This document shows positions 10,131 to 20,394 of a stretch of 64,000 bases of DNA, piece by piece (within the stretch, counting starts at the first letter, position 1; each line of letters starts with the position of its first letter). The stretch comes from Sulfurovum sp. GTDB lineage: Bacteria > Campylobacterota > Campylobacteria > Campylobacterales > Sulfurovaceae. The position numbers and the translations under genes were made by a program. Location: assembly GCA_027019175.1 (NCBI GenBank), contig JALUXB010000027.1, positions 1 through 64,000 on the forward strand. Direction: 5' to 3'. The notes beneath the pieces were generated by a model, which worked only from the letters and a program-made list of their open reading frames with translations, ran no database searches and was not told the origin of the DNA.

Positions 10131-10167
10131 GTCTACAAGTTAAGTTCCAAAGGACTATTTTATCTTC

Positions 10168-11382
10168 ATGCCCAATAATCAAACCGAAGCATTACACTTT
10201 GTAATTGCCTGCTGCCAGTCAGAACTGTCTGATGAAGATATTGCGCTTGTTTGTAACGTTTTGCGTACACAACACATCCCACACGAGACACTGCTCGTCC
10301 TGGCGCATCAGCACGGAGTGCTGCCGTTAGTATACAAAACCCTCAAAAAGCTGTATGAAGAAGAATACCTCCCTCATGTTTCCTATACCGATACACTGAT
10401 TACAGAGGCAAAACACCTCTATAGAGCCATAGCCCAAAAAAATATGCTGATGTCAGCCGAACTCATCCGTATAATGAAGCTTTTTCAGGCAAACAACATC
10501 GAAGCACTTGCTTTTAAAGGACCTGCATTGGCACAGGCGGCGTATGGTGACATTACGCTGCGGCAGTATGGGGATCTTGATATTTTGATACACCGAAAAG
10601 ATTTTAGGCATATTGCCTCGCTTATGCAGGAGAAAGGGTACTCCCCCCATTACCCCATAGAGATATTTGCCGGTGATAAAGTGATGTTCGAAATGAACAA
10701 TGACTGTCCTTTTTATGACAGAAACCGTGGACTTGCCGTAGAGATACACTGGGACTTTTTCCGGAAGCTTGCTCTGCCTACCGAACGTTTTTCCCCCTGG
10801 GAGAATACAGAGACGGTAATGATAAACGGTAAGGATATTCGTACTCTTTCTTCGGAAACCCATCTTCTTTACCATGCGCTGCATGGTGCAAAACATGTGT
10901 GGGAGCGGCTGGTGTGGATTGCCGATATTGACAGATTTATTCGCAGTACACCGGACTTGGATTGGGGAAAAACTATTGGGATGGCGAAAAATATGGGAGC
11001 GGAAAAGATGTTTTTCTCAGGGCTTGTCCTTGCACACAACTATTTTCATACGCCGCTGCCAGATACCATACTGCATCGGTGCCAGACACTGAAGCTTGAG
11101 CCCTTTATAGCCTATGTCGAAGCAGAATTAAGCAGTGAGAATCCGGCTTCTGAAGACAGTTTGGCAAAACTTTCCAAAGTGATTGGATTGAGAGATACCC
11201 TGTATTATAAAACGATGACACTTCTGGAGTTCATGTTCCGTCCGGGCATTAATGAGCGCCGCACTGTTATTCTCCCCGACACTCTTTTCTGGCTCTATTG
11301 GTTCCTTCGTCCTGCGGGTATGGTATACCGGTTCATTGTGTGTCGTACGATGAAGCTTTGCAGCTCCGGTACAAAAACCTGA
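10168..11382 (+). CDS. Nucleotidyltransferase family protein (NTP_transf_5-like)
   Basis: LAFKGPALAQAAYGDITLRQYGDLDILIHRKDF motif. Confidence 0.8.
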   Translation: MPNNQTEALHFVIACCQSELSDEDIALVCNVLRTQHIPHETLLVLAHQHGVLPLVYKTLKKLYEEEYLPHVSYTDTLITEAKHLYRAIAQKNMLMSAELIRIMKLFQANNIEALAFKGPALAQAAYGDITLRQYGDLDILIHRKDFRHIASLMQEKGYSPHYPIEIFAGDKVMFEMNNDCPFYDRNRGLAVEIHWDFFRKLALPTERFSPWENTETVMINGKDIRTLSSETHLLYHALHGAKHVWERLVWIADIDRFIRSTPDLDWGKTIGMAKNMGAEKMFFSGLVLAHNYFHTPLPDTILHRCQTLKLEPFIAYVEAELSSENPASEDSLAKLSKVIGLRDTLYYKTMTLLEFMFRPGINERRTVILPDTLFWLYWFLRPAGMVYRFIVCRTMKLCSSGTKT

Positions 11383-11383
11383 C

Positions 11384-12223
11384 TTAGATTTTCATATAGT
11401 ATTTCATTTTTAAAACCGCACTGTCCTGCTTGACATCGTAGCGCTTTTGCATATAGGTGCGGTTATGGGGTGTCTGGGCATGCAGAATTTTAAATTGTCT
11501 ATTCATTACCGTGACGAGAATGCCTTTCGCACGTGTAAAGAAATCGGCATGATCCAGGCGCTTGATACGGGCATCCCACCCTACCAGCTTCAATCGTTCT
11601 GTGCGGGCAATGTAAAAATTGGGAATCTTGTCATATACGGGTAAACCTGCGAGCAGTGTGCCTGGTGAGACGAGGGATGCCTTGTTGGTAGGATGCAGCT
11701 GTGCATCACGGTAGTTAGCTGCTTTGAATGAGGGCAAATTAACCACTTCCCCGCCCATAATGTCTATGACAGGTTCACGTTCCAGTATGTTCAACGCCTC
11801 TTCGAGTTTTGTTTCATAGTAAAAGATAAAGTCGTCATCGAGCAGCAGCACATACGGTGTTTTTACCGCATCAAGCGCTTTCTGCCTTCCCGCAGAAACG
11901 CCTGAGTCATAAGGGAGTATGATTGTTTCGATCCCGTTGTGTTTTTGGGGTTCACGACTGTCATCAACTACAATGACATGCATATGGGGGTAACACCGCC
12001 GAAGGCTTGACAGAAGGCGCTTCAGTGTCTCCGGGCGCTCAAATGTTTTAATGATTGCTGTTAGTTGTGTATTGACAAGCGGTGTATCGGTAAAAGGCAG
12101 TCTGTCCCGCTCTTTTCTCTCTACCCATTTCAATTCCAGCGCGATCAGTCCTTCATAGAGAGGTTTCCCGAGCCATTGAAGTTTGCCGTGCTTTAGATGA
12201 TGGGAGAGGGTTTTGCCTATCAT
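11384..12223 (-). CDS. Glycosyltransferase family 2
   Basis: TAIIKTFERPETLKRLLSSL...VIVVDDS...LLLDDDF. Confidence 0.85.
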   Translation of the reverse strand: MIGKTLSHHLKHGKLQWLGKPLYEGLIALELKWVERKERDRLPFTDTPLVNTQLTAIIKTFERPETLKRLLSSLRRCYPHMHVIVVDDSREPQKHNGIETIILPYDSGVSAGRQKALDAVKTPYVLLLDDDFIFYYETKLEEALNILEREPVIDIMGGEVVNLPSFKAANYRDAQLHPTNKASLVSPGTLLAGLPVYDKIPNFYIARTERLKLVGWDARIKRLDHADFFTRAKGILVTVMNRQFKILHAQTPHNRTYMQKRYDVKQDSAVLKMKYYMKI

Positions 12224-13374
12224 TGCGGTGTGTACTCCAAAATGGCTTCAAGGCAACGTTTGGCCGTCTTCCCATCCCAAAATTTAGGTCGTTGAGGTCG
12301 GCGCTCACTTTGGGAGAGTTCAGCATAAGCTTGGCGGATCTTTTCTACATCGTTACCCACCAGTACCGAGGCACCGCCGTGCTCGCGGAGGGTGACGGGA
12401 CGTTCGGTGTTCCAGCGCAAGGTCAGACAGGGGGTCCCCAGCACGCAGCACTCTTCCTGTAGCCCACCGCTGTCGGTGAGCATACACCGCGCACTCATGT
12501 TGAGCTTGAGCATTTCGTGGTAGTTGACCGGATGAAGCAGTATCATTCTCGGATGTTTGCTTACCTTTTCCCAAAGCCCAAAGCGTTCAAGCTGTTTTCT
12601 TGTTCGTGGATGGATCGGCCAGATCAGCAGCTCTTTTTCACATACCTCATCCAGCAAAAAATTGACGATCGGTTCCAACACCTCTTTTTTATCGACATTG
12701 GAAGGTCTGTGCATCGTCAAAACAGAATACTCCCCTATGTGTCCAGGTAATTTTTGTGAAGGATCAAGCAGATTTTCCTGTAGTATCGTTTCAATCTGCA
12801 TGGCTTCGGCCTTCTCTCGGTTGGCTTCAAGCGTATCGATCATCACATTACCCACAAAACGGATTTTCTCCTCGGCTACACCTTCACCGCGAAGGTTCTC
12901 TGTTGAAAGCAGATCAGGAGTAAAGAGCAGATCAGAAAGGCGATCTGTGACAAGACGGTTGATCTCTTCGGGCATATCCATATCGCCTGAGCGCAGTCCT
13001 GCTTCAATGTGGCACACTTTGACATGTTCTTTCTTGCCAGTTACCGAACAGGCAAGTGTAGCATTGACATCGCCCACGACGACTACCCAGTCCGGTTGTT
13101 CCTCTTGGATGACCTTTTCGAAAGCCATCATGGTATTCCCTACCTGCTGGGCGTGGCTGCCGGAACCGACATTGAGGTGGATATCTGCTTCAGGAATACC
13201 AAGTGATTCAAAAAAGACTTTTGACATTCGGTCATCATAGTGTTGCCCGGTATGTACCAACACATGTTCTATTTTCTCGGAGGCATGATCTTGATTGTAC
13301 GCATTTATTGCATGCACAAAGGGTGCAATTTTCATAAAATTGGGTCTTGCTCCCACTACGGAAATGATTTTCAT
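12220..13374 (-). CDS. wecB: UDP-N-acetylglucosamine 2-epimerase (non-hydrolysing)
   Basis: GARPNFMKIAPF, VLVHTGQHYD, HIEAGLRSGDMDMPEEINR, LTDSGGLQEE. Confidence 0.92.
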   Translation of the reverse strand: MKIISVVGARPNFMKIAPFVHAINAYNQDHASEKIEHVLVHTGQHYDDRMSKVFFESLGIPEADIHLNVGSGSHAQQVGNTMMAFEKVIQEEQPDWVVVVGDVNATLACSVTGKKEHVKVCHIEAGLRSGDMDMPEEINRLVTDRLSDLLFTPDLLSTENLRGEGVAEEKIRFVGNVMIDTLEANREKAEAMQIETILQENLLDPSQKLPGHIGEYSVLTMHRPSNVDKKEVLEPIVNFLLDEVCEKELLIWPIHPRTRKQLERFGLWEKVSKHPRMILLHPVNYHEMLKLNMSARCMLTDSGGLQEECCVLGTPCLTLRWNTERPVTLREHGGASVLVGNDVEKIRQAYAELSQSERRPQRPKFWDGKTAKRCLEAILEYTPQ

Positions 13375-14588
13375 ACTATTTTTCCTACCTTTGTTATGAT
13401 TCCTAACATCTTTTCAGCTAAGACTTTTCTGTCAAAATCCCGTGCCAGCTTTTCACATCCAGACAGGCATGTTTCATACAGTGTTTTATCATTTTTGAGT
13501 CGTTCAAGTTTTTCAAGGAAGTCCGTTTCGTCTTCCGGCTTAAAGCAGAGTCCGGCACCATATTTTTCTATGATCTCCTGCGCCTGTCCTTCAACGCCAA
13601 GCAGTGTCGGTTTACGCATGGCAGAGGCTTCGAAAATCTTGGAGGGGATGACAGTCTTGAAGGTATCGGATTTCTTAAGTGGAGCAAGTGAAACATCGAT
13701 GATGGAGAGGTAGTCCGATACCTCTTCTTTGGAAACAGGATCAAGAAACGTTACATTTTTCAATGCCAGTCTCTCTGCCATTTCCACAACGGTCTGCTTC
13801 ATCGCACCGCCGCCTACAAACAGAAAATGGATATCAGGATCATCCACGTTCTTCAAAGCGGTGACAATAAAGTCCAGGCTGTGTGCCATGCCGTGTGTTC
13901 CAATGTAACCGACAATAAACTTTCCTTCCAGTCCAAGTGATTTCAGGAGTGTCTTGTCTTTCTCTCTTGCAACATATAGCTCCAGGTTTGCCCCGTTCGT
14001 CACCACGTCAATTTTCTTGGCATCGATACCGCGATTTACAAGGTTTCGCTTAAATGCCTCCGTCACGGCTACCACTCTGTCGGCATCCTTGTAGAGCCAG
14101 AGTTCCACCTTTTCCAGCCAGTCAAGCACCCTGCTCTGCTTCATGGCTCCAACAGTACGGATAGACTCCGGCCAAAGATCGCGCAATTCAAAGATCCACG
14201 GTTTCCTGCGGATTTTCGATATGCCGACCACTGCCCATGTGGTAAAAAACTGCGGAGAAGTCGCCACGACGACATCAGCCTTTTGAAACAGCCCGACCCA
14301 AAATGCCATAAATGCAAAACTCACATAGTCAAGAACCCGTTTGGTAAAACCTTCATTGGCGGTGATGTAACTCCAGACCCGTATAACTTCAATACCGTCG
14401 ATATGCTCTTTCTGATACAACCTGTTTTGATAGCCTTCATATACCTTTCCCTGCGGGAAATTGGGAGCACAGGTAATGATGGTCACATCTGCTCCTTCCT
14501 TTACCCACTCCTTGCAGTGTTCATAGGTACGGGTTGCCGGGGCATTGGTTTCAGGTGGGAAGTTGTCGGTGATAAAAAGAATTTTCAT
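13371..14588 (-). CDS. Glycosyltransferase family 4 (WbuB-like)
   Basis: DNFPPETNAPATRTYEHCKEW N-terminus; GT4 C-terminal E-x7-E region. Confidence 0.85.
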   Translation of the reverse strand: MKILFITDNFPPETNAPATRTYEHCKEWVKEGADVTIITCAPNFPQGKVYEGYQNRLYQKEHIDGIEVIRVWSYITANEGFTKRVLDYVSFAFMAFWVGLFQKADVVVATSPQFFTTWAVVGISKIRRKPWIFELRDLWPESIRTVGAMKQSRVLDWLEKVELWLYKDADRVVAVTEAFKRNLVNRGIDAKKIDVVTNGANLELYVAREKDKTLLKSLGLEGKFIVGYIGTHGMAHSLDFIVTALKNVDDPDIHFLFVGGGAMKQTVVEMAERLALKNVTFLDPVSKEEVSDYLSIIDVSLAPLKKSDTFKTVIPSKIFEASAMRKPTLLGVEGQAQEIIEKYGAGLCFKPEDETDFLEKLERLKNDKTLYETCLSGCEKLARDFDRKVLAEKMLGIITKVGKIV

Positions 14589-15931
14589 ATGGTTTTCTCA
14601 TTTAAATTGCTCTTTTTCAAAAAGGACTGAATGATCTGAGGTTTTCCGGAAGCTGTGGGGGCAATGCTTTCTACTTCTTCAAAATGGATATAAAAGTCAT
14701 CTTCTTGCAAACTTTTTCGAATTTCCCGTTCTATAGTATCCAAAATATCTGTCTCAAAATTTTTGTCTGCAATATACTGAATAACTATACCATCAAGTTC
14801 TTTTTGCAGCACTGTATATTGTTTTATTTCCGGATAGTGTTCAATGATTCCTGTAAAGGAATGTACCACCATATATTTACCCGAACGTGTTTTGATAAGG
14901 TCAGTATCTCTTCCGATTACTTTTTGCAGCAATGGGTAGGCATATTTTCTCTGCCTTGGGTAGTGTTCTCTTGGCAATTTAATTGCCAAGTCCCCTATTC
15001 TGTAGCGTATCAATGGCATGGAAAAGTTATTGAGCTTGGTTACAAGGACATGACCAAGTTCCCCATCTGACACTTCCTCCCCGTGATCATCCACAATTTC
15101 AATATATACATCGGTACTCATAATATACATATAGGGCAAATCTTTCTGTGCAGCGATCATAAAGCCTTCAGAAGATGCATACGTTTCATGTACCTGTGTT
15201 TCAAATGTCGTCTCTATATGGTTTCGATAATGATCAAATAACTTATCACCCCATGAAATTGCTGTTTTAAAGCGAAGATTCTGTTTATCTTGCTTAGCCA
15301 TTTCTGCTAATACATACAATGATGATGCATACCCGGCCAAAACAACATTTTTTTTGCCAGAAACCCAGTTGAAAGCATCTAAAGCACTTTTTTCAGAATG
15401 TGTAAAGGCAGGCAGATAGTAGGTTCGAAATAAAATATCTTTTATACTTTTAATAAACCCTCGATGGGGGTTCATACCTGTTTGAAGCAACCTGTCACCT
15501 ATCTTATATCCAGCCCATTCCCACCATCGTATCTGGTAGGCTCTTTGTATAGACTGTTCTTTTTTATCAAAATAAACGGTTGTTTGTATACCTGAAGATC
15601 CACTGCTCCGCTGCATTACCAAACGTGATTTATGTTTGGTCAATAATCTATCGGTATTTTCCCGCAAGGTTGTTTTGTCCAAGATAGGAAACTTCTTAAG
15701 AAACTTTACAGGGTCTTCTTCGTACATATCCTTGAATTTTGCATAATAGGAAGAGTTGTTGACTGCATACAACAACAGTTTGGAAAGTTTCTCTCTTTGA
15801 AGCTGTTCCAATTGATCTTCTGATAAAGTGTCCTGATATCTTAAATTTTTCAACTCTTTCATAAATGAAGAACCGACAAGCATATCGCCTAATGGCAGAA
15901 TTATTTTTTCGAGAAATAGATTATAAAGCAT
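14585..15931 (-). CDS. PaaK/CapK-like adenylate-forming enzyme
   Basis: RSSGSSGIQTTVYFDKKEQ, YASSEGFMIAAQ, LIRYRIGDLA motifs of phenylacetate-CoA ligase-like proteins found in capsule loci. Confidence 0.8.
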   Translation of the reverse strand: MLYNLFLEKIILPLGDMLVGSSFMKELKNLRYQDTLSEDQLEQLQREKLSKLLLYAVNNSSYYAKFKDMYEEDPVKFLKKFPILDKTTLRENTDRLLTKHKSRLVMQRSSGSSGIQTTVYFDKKEQSIQRAYQIRWWEWAGYKIGDRLLQTGMNPHRGFIKSIKDILFRTYYLPAFTHSEKSALDAFNWVSGKKNVVLAGYASSLYVLAEMAKQDKQNLRFKTAISWGDKLFDHYRNHIETTFETQVHETYASSEGFMIAAQKDLPYMYIMSTDVYIEIVDDHGEEVSDGELGHVLVTKLNNFSMPLIRYRIGDLAIKLPREHYPRQRKYAYPLLQKVIGRDTDLIKTRSGKYMVVHSFTGIIEHYPEIKQYTVLQKELDGIVIQYIADKNFETDILDTIEREIRKSLQEDDFYIHFEEVESIAPTASGKPQIIQSFLKKSNLNEKTI

Positions 15932-16951
15932 TTACTTATTGTCTCCATGAAGTAATTTAACCCATCTTGTTTTCACCTTTTTCCAATCAAAACTTTCAAC
16001 TTTTTTCCGCGCATTTTCAGCCAACTCAACGGCATTTGACGGATGTTTAATAAGCAGTGATATCTTCTGTGCCATAGCATTCGCATCGTTGGGATCTACG
16101 AGTATAGCCTCCTTCACATCCTGTACAAGATAGGGTATCCCCCCAACATTGGTACTGACTACAGGCAGTCCCAGTGCCATCGCTTCCATGACACTTACCG
16201 GTGTATTGTCAAAATTGGTTGTATTTATGAAAATATCATATTTTTCAGAAAGTTTAATCCATTCACTTTTTTTCATCTTACCTTTAAATATAACGTGGTT
16301 TTCTACACCAAGCTTTACGGCTAAATCTTTTGTCTTTTCAAGTGTACCGTCTTTATCGGGTCCAACCATACACAGCTTGGCATCAGGATATTTTTTTAGC
16401 ACTTTATGTAACACATAAATAGCCATCTGAGGATTGTATACCTCACTAAATGCCCTGACATACAAAAGCCTTGGTCGTACTACTGTACGTTTAGTAAATG
16501 GATAGTTTTCCAACGCTATACTGTTTGGGATATACTGCACTTCATAACCGTACATTTTAAAAGCTTCAAGAAGATAATTTGAAGGAGCAATATTGATTTT
16601 CGCATTTTGAAAAATAAAATTAGACATTTTTCTATTTTTTTGAATTCGTTCAGGAAGGTTTCCTCCATGCAATATTGGAATATAGGGGATCTTAAACATT
16701 TTAGCCTGCCATGCGCATATGACGGCATAGTAAAAGTTTAAGGTGCTATAAGTATCTATCAAAATCAACGATAGCTGTTTTCTGTGACGGACAATGGCCG
16801 ATAGCATATCGATAAGCCTCAAGAGTTTATTTGCTTTATCCGATACTGTAATCATCTCATACTCTTCAGCAAGTGCATTTCCTAATGTTTCTACAGATGT
16901 AGGAGTATTACCATGCTTTGAGAGTTTGTTTCCGATGTAAAGTATTTTCAT
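15932..16951 (-). CDS. Glycosyltransferase family 4
   Basis: NTPVSVMEAMALGLPVVSTNVGGIPYLV. Confidence 0.88.
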   Translation of the reverse strand: MKILYIGNKLSKHGNTPTSVETLGNALAEEYEMITVSDKANKLLRLIDMLSAIVRHRKQLSLILIDTYSTLNFYYAVICAWQAKMFKIPYIPILHGGNLPERIQKNRKMSNFIFQNAKINIAPSNYLLEAFKMYGYEVQYIPNSIALENYPFTKRTVVRPRLLYVRAFSEVYNPQMAIYVLHKVLKKYPDAKLCMVGPDKDGTLEKTKDLAVKLGVENHVIFKGKMKKSEWIKLSEKYDIFINTTNFDNTPVSVMEAMALGLPVVSTNVGGIPYLVQDVKEAILVDPNDANAMAQKISLLIKHPSNAVELAENARKKVESFDWKKVKTRWVKLLHGDNK

Positions 16952-18132
16952 AATTTTCCATTTTCAATAAAAATTTTACATGCATTCACTAATTTCTTTG
17001 CTTGCTGTTCAAGTGTATTTTCTTTTGCAAGAATATAAGCATTTTTTACTAGTCGTTTACGTAATTCCTCATCTTTGAGCAATAGATATATATTATCTAC
17101 TATATCAGCAACACTCCCAGACTCAACCAGTAAAACATTTTTACCATTATCCAAAAAATGAGGTATTGACCCCAAATTGGAAGCAATTACAGGAGTGGTG
17201 TTAGCCATCGCTTCCCAAATAGTACGTGGAAATCCTTCATTGCCTTTGGATGCAATCACATAAATGTCTGCATTTCTATACATAGAAAAGAGCTCTTCCC
17301 CTACCTGTTTTTTCCCATGAAAAACAATATTGTTTTCCATGCCAAATTGCTTTGCCTTTTGAAAGAGATGCTCAACATAACCTTTTTTGTCTTCCCACCC
17401 AACAAGATTAAGTTTTGTATCGATTCCTTTTTCATTTAAAAGTTTCATTGCTTCAAGTACTTCATCCAAACCTTTTGTAGGTTCTATTCTTCCCGTATAA
17501 AGTAATTCTACAGGATAATGAAAATTTTCATTTTTCTTTTCAAAAAAATCTTTTTCTGTTAAGGTAGTTGTTTTGATTTCATATGTATTTGATGTAACAT
17601 CTCTGTACTCATTATGTAAAACTCTACTATTTGTAAAAACAAGCGCTTTGGGAGCAAAATGATCTTGTCGTTTTTTATTATAATTAAAATAATTTTTTAA
17701 AATAATTTTTTTCCAACCCTTTACACTTGCACCTTCAAAACTTTTTACATAATCTCCAACAAGAAGATATGCCAAAGGAACATCATTTTGAATCGAAACA
17801 GATGAAAAGAGAGGCAATAATGGTGAAGGGGCGCGAATAAGCATGATGTCTACAGAAGCTAAATAAGGTTGGATGATTTTCTTAATTTTTCGACTTCGGG
17901 TAATACGCTTTAAAAAAAGATCGTGTGACCCTATTTCAATAATTCTTATATTTTTCTGCTTTAGTTTATAATCCATTTGTTCAAACTCTGCATCCAATGC
18001 AGTATGCAGAAAACATACTATTTCCGTGCATTGCTCGGCAATACTATCTATAAATACACCAATAGCCCCGGATGTATAATACCCGTCATCTTTTTTAATA
18101 AAAGGAATATGATAATGAAACCCCATCCTCAT
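16948..18132 (-). CDS. Glycosyltransferase family 4
   Basis: LYTGRIEPTKGLDEVLEA, EGFPRTIWEAMANTTPVIASNLGSIP. Internal Met at 18132 overlaps the upstream stop (ATGA). Confidence 0.87.
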   Translation of the reverse strand: MRMGFHYHIPFIKKDDGYYTSGAIGVFIDSIAEQCTEIVCFLHTALDAEFEQMDYKLKQKNIRIIEIGSHDLFLKRITRSRKIKKIIQPYLASVDIMLIRAPSPLLPLFSSVSIQNDVPLAYLLVGDYVKSFEGASVKGWKKIILKNYFNYNKKRQDHFAPKALVFTNSRVLHNEYRDVTSNTYEIKTTTLTEKDFFEKKNENFHYPVELLYTGRIEPTKGLDEVLEAMKLLNEKGIDTKLNLVGWEDKKGYVEHLFQKAKQFGMENNIVFHGKKQVGEELFSMYRNADIYVIASKGNEGFPRTIWEAMANTTPVIASNLGSIPHFLDNGKNVLLVESGSVADIVDNIYLLLKDEELRKRLVKNAYILAKENTLEQQAKKLVNACKIFIENGKL

Positions 18133-19394
18133 GACAAGTGCCTTTTTCTCTGTGTCAAGGTTAAGGACAGTCCCATGAGTAGCCAAAATAGTGCCCCCTG
18201 AACAGTTACTAGAATGATGCCATAAAACAGTAGTGCCACAAATGGAATATAGATGTATATTTCTGCGTTATTTCTAAATGATTTTACATAGTAAAAACCT
18301 TTCCATAGAATAATTAAAAATACAGTCAATAAACTCAGCAATGCAAAGATACCATCTTCTGCCAAAATCATCAAATAGGAATTTTGAGAAGATCTTCTAT
18401 TATAGTTTTTTTCACTTTGATGTAACCAATGGCTTACAGATGCAATATCCAAACTTGTATAATAATACATAAAATTTCCTAGTCCAATTCCAAAAAATGG
18501 ATGTTCCTCAAAGATCTTCTCTCCTTTTTGGATCATCAGTTTTCTGATCAGTAGAGACTTGTCTCTGTTTAGTATATTCTCTTCCATTCGCAGGGTATGT
18601 GAAATTTTTGGGCTGTAATCTTCAAGCATGTCAGCCAAACCAAGTTTTATATACCTAATATGAGACTGATCAACAGAAAGGAACATAACTATAATAACCG
18701 GCAAGGTAAATATGCCTGTGAGCATGGATGCTTTTTTAAGTTGTTTGTTGCCAAGACTTAACAGTAGCATCAGCTCAAAAATCGTTAAAGCCGTTCCTGT
18801 TCTTGAGCCGGAATACATCACTCCCAACACAAAAGCTACAGAGATAAGCAATATCATTGGAATTGAAAAGCGTTTCATTACATAGTAGTACCCCAAGGGC
18901 ATAGCCGTTACGATGGCGTAGGCAAAAGAGTTTGGATAAAATATGGGATAAAAAGGATTTAAAAATGCATAGTATAGAATAGAAACAACCGATGCATAGA
19001 AAATTGCCCTGCTTAGTTTGTAAAAGTTAAAGTTGTATATCCATGTTTTGATAAAAAGTGCTAACACTACCCAGTAAACATATTGTGTCATTAGCTTTAT
19101 GATGGAGAAAACACTTCTGTCTCTGTAGCTTTCTTCCGTTAAAATAGCAGCAATGGATACAAACAATAAAAATAAAATTAAAAAAATGTCTGTCCATTGT
19201 GTCACTCTAAAAAGTTTCTTTTTCCGTTTCAAGAATTTATAGGCGATAATGATAAAAATAAAGAAGGTGATTGAGATACCACCAATTTTAATTAGCGGGA
19301 ATACAGAAAAGAAAGCAAACCAATTCATATATTTTTGTGTAGAAGTAAATAATACATCTTGCTGTGAAATTGTTTTAGCGTCTTTTAATGTCAT
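18129..19394 (-). CDS. O-antigen polymerase/ligase family membrane protein (Wzy-like)
   Basis: Many TM segments; YSGSRTGTAL and EHPFFGIGLGNF loops typical of the Wzy_C family. Confidence 0.8.
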   Translation of the reverse strand: MTLKDAKTISQQDVLFTSTQKYMNWFAFFSVFPLIKIGGISITFFIFIIIAYKFLKRKKKLFRVTQWTDIFLILFLLFVSIAAILTEESYRDRSVFSIIKLMTQYVYWVVLALFIKTWIYNFNFYKLSRAIFYASVVSILYYAFLNPFYPIFYPNSFAYAIVTAMPLGYYYVMKRFSIPMILLISVAFVLGVMYSGSRTGTALTIFELMLLLSLGNKQLKKASMLTGIFTLPVIIVMFLSVDQSHIRYIKLGLADMLEDYSPKISHTLRMEENILNRDKSLLIRKLMIQKGEKIFEEHPFFGIGLGNFMYYYTSLDIASVSHWLHQSEKNYNRRSSQNSYLMILAEDGIFALLSLLTVFLIILWKGFYYVKSFRNNAEIYIYIPFVALLFYGIILVTVQGALFWLLMGLSLTLTQRKRHLS

Positions 19395-20394
19395 GTATTG
19401 CCTCTTTTTGCCATATTTTCCCATCATTGTAGTATGAAAGAATTTTTCTATCTCTTATTGCTTTTTTTATACCTAAAAAATATCCACGAATCATCTCTTT
19501 TCTCTCTTTGCTTGGCTCTAAAATATAGTTTACATTCATTCCTCCCAAACGCCATAACATATACCAGATAAAGTGAATTAAAACACTATTTTTGGACATA
19601 CCAGAAAGTCTTGCATATTCATAAGATAAATACAGACGAGAATATGCAACACGTTCTCCATAAGATTTTAGGTCAATAGTATATGTGCTGTCTTTTTGAT
19701 CGTTATGATAGAAAAGCTCTTGAGGAATATATATTATTTTTCCTTGCTTAGACAAAGTATACCCCAACAGCACATCTTCTCCCATACCCAATTTTTCTTC
19801 GAATAAATCGAAAAGTTTAAAATTAAATTTTTTATATATCGCAGATCGCCTTGCTGCAAAAGCTCCTCCCTGTACCCATTGTGTTTCACCTCCGTCAGGT
19901 GGCTGCACGCCTCTTATGCCGCACAACCAAAACGCTCCTGGATTCAGGTAAGGATGGCCAGTAAAAGCTTTTACGGCACGCCTTAAAACTCCTGGCTTCT
20001 TAGGATTACCAAGTTTTGTTTTTGGTACCTTGATATTGAGAAATTCATTATCATTGGTAAATGCTATCGCTGCTCCGACTACACTATTGTCTGCAAATAC
20101 ATTTTCTATTTCATCCATCCATAAGGGTTCAGTCAACTCCATATCATCATCTAAAAAAACCAATATTTCAGCATTCGATGAAATGTATCCAACATATCTC
20201 TGATAAGGTTGATTGGCATGTGATGAACAAATATAACGTACCTTGTGTAAAGTCTGTATTTCCTTGTTCTCTTTCACAGATGAATCAATGACAATGATGT
20301 TTTGTATTTTGTCTGTAGACTCAAGTAGTTTTTTGACAACATTCATCAGACTTTCGGGACGATTGTAGGTCGCAATGATTACATCAGTTTTCAT
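19375..20394 (-). CDS. Glycosyltransferase family 2
   Basis: DVIIATYNRPESLMNVVKKLLES, VFLDDDMEL, WVQGGAFAARR. Confidence 0.85.
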   Translation of the reverse strand: MKTDVIIATYNRPESLMNVVKKLLESTDKIQNIIVIDSSVKENKEIQTLHKVRYICSSHANQPYQRYVGYISSNAEILVFLDDDMELTEPLWMDEIENVFADNSVVGAAIAFTNDNEFLNIKVPKTKLGNPKKPGVLRRAVKAFTGHPYLNPGAFWLCGIRGVQPPDGGETQWVQGGAFAARRSAIYKKFNFKLFDLFEEKLGMGEDVLLGYTLSKQGKIIYIPQELFYHNDQKDSTYTIDLKSYGERVAYSRLYLSYEYARLSGMSKNSVLIHFIWYMLWRLGGMNVNYILEPSKERKEMIRGYFLGIKKAIRDRKILSYYNDGKIWQKEAIHDIKRR

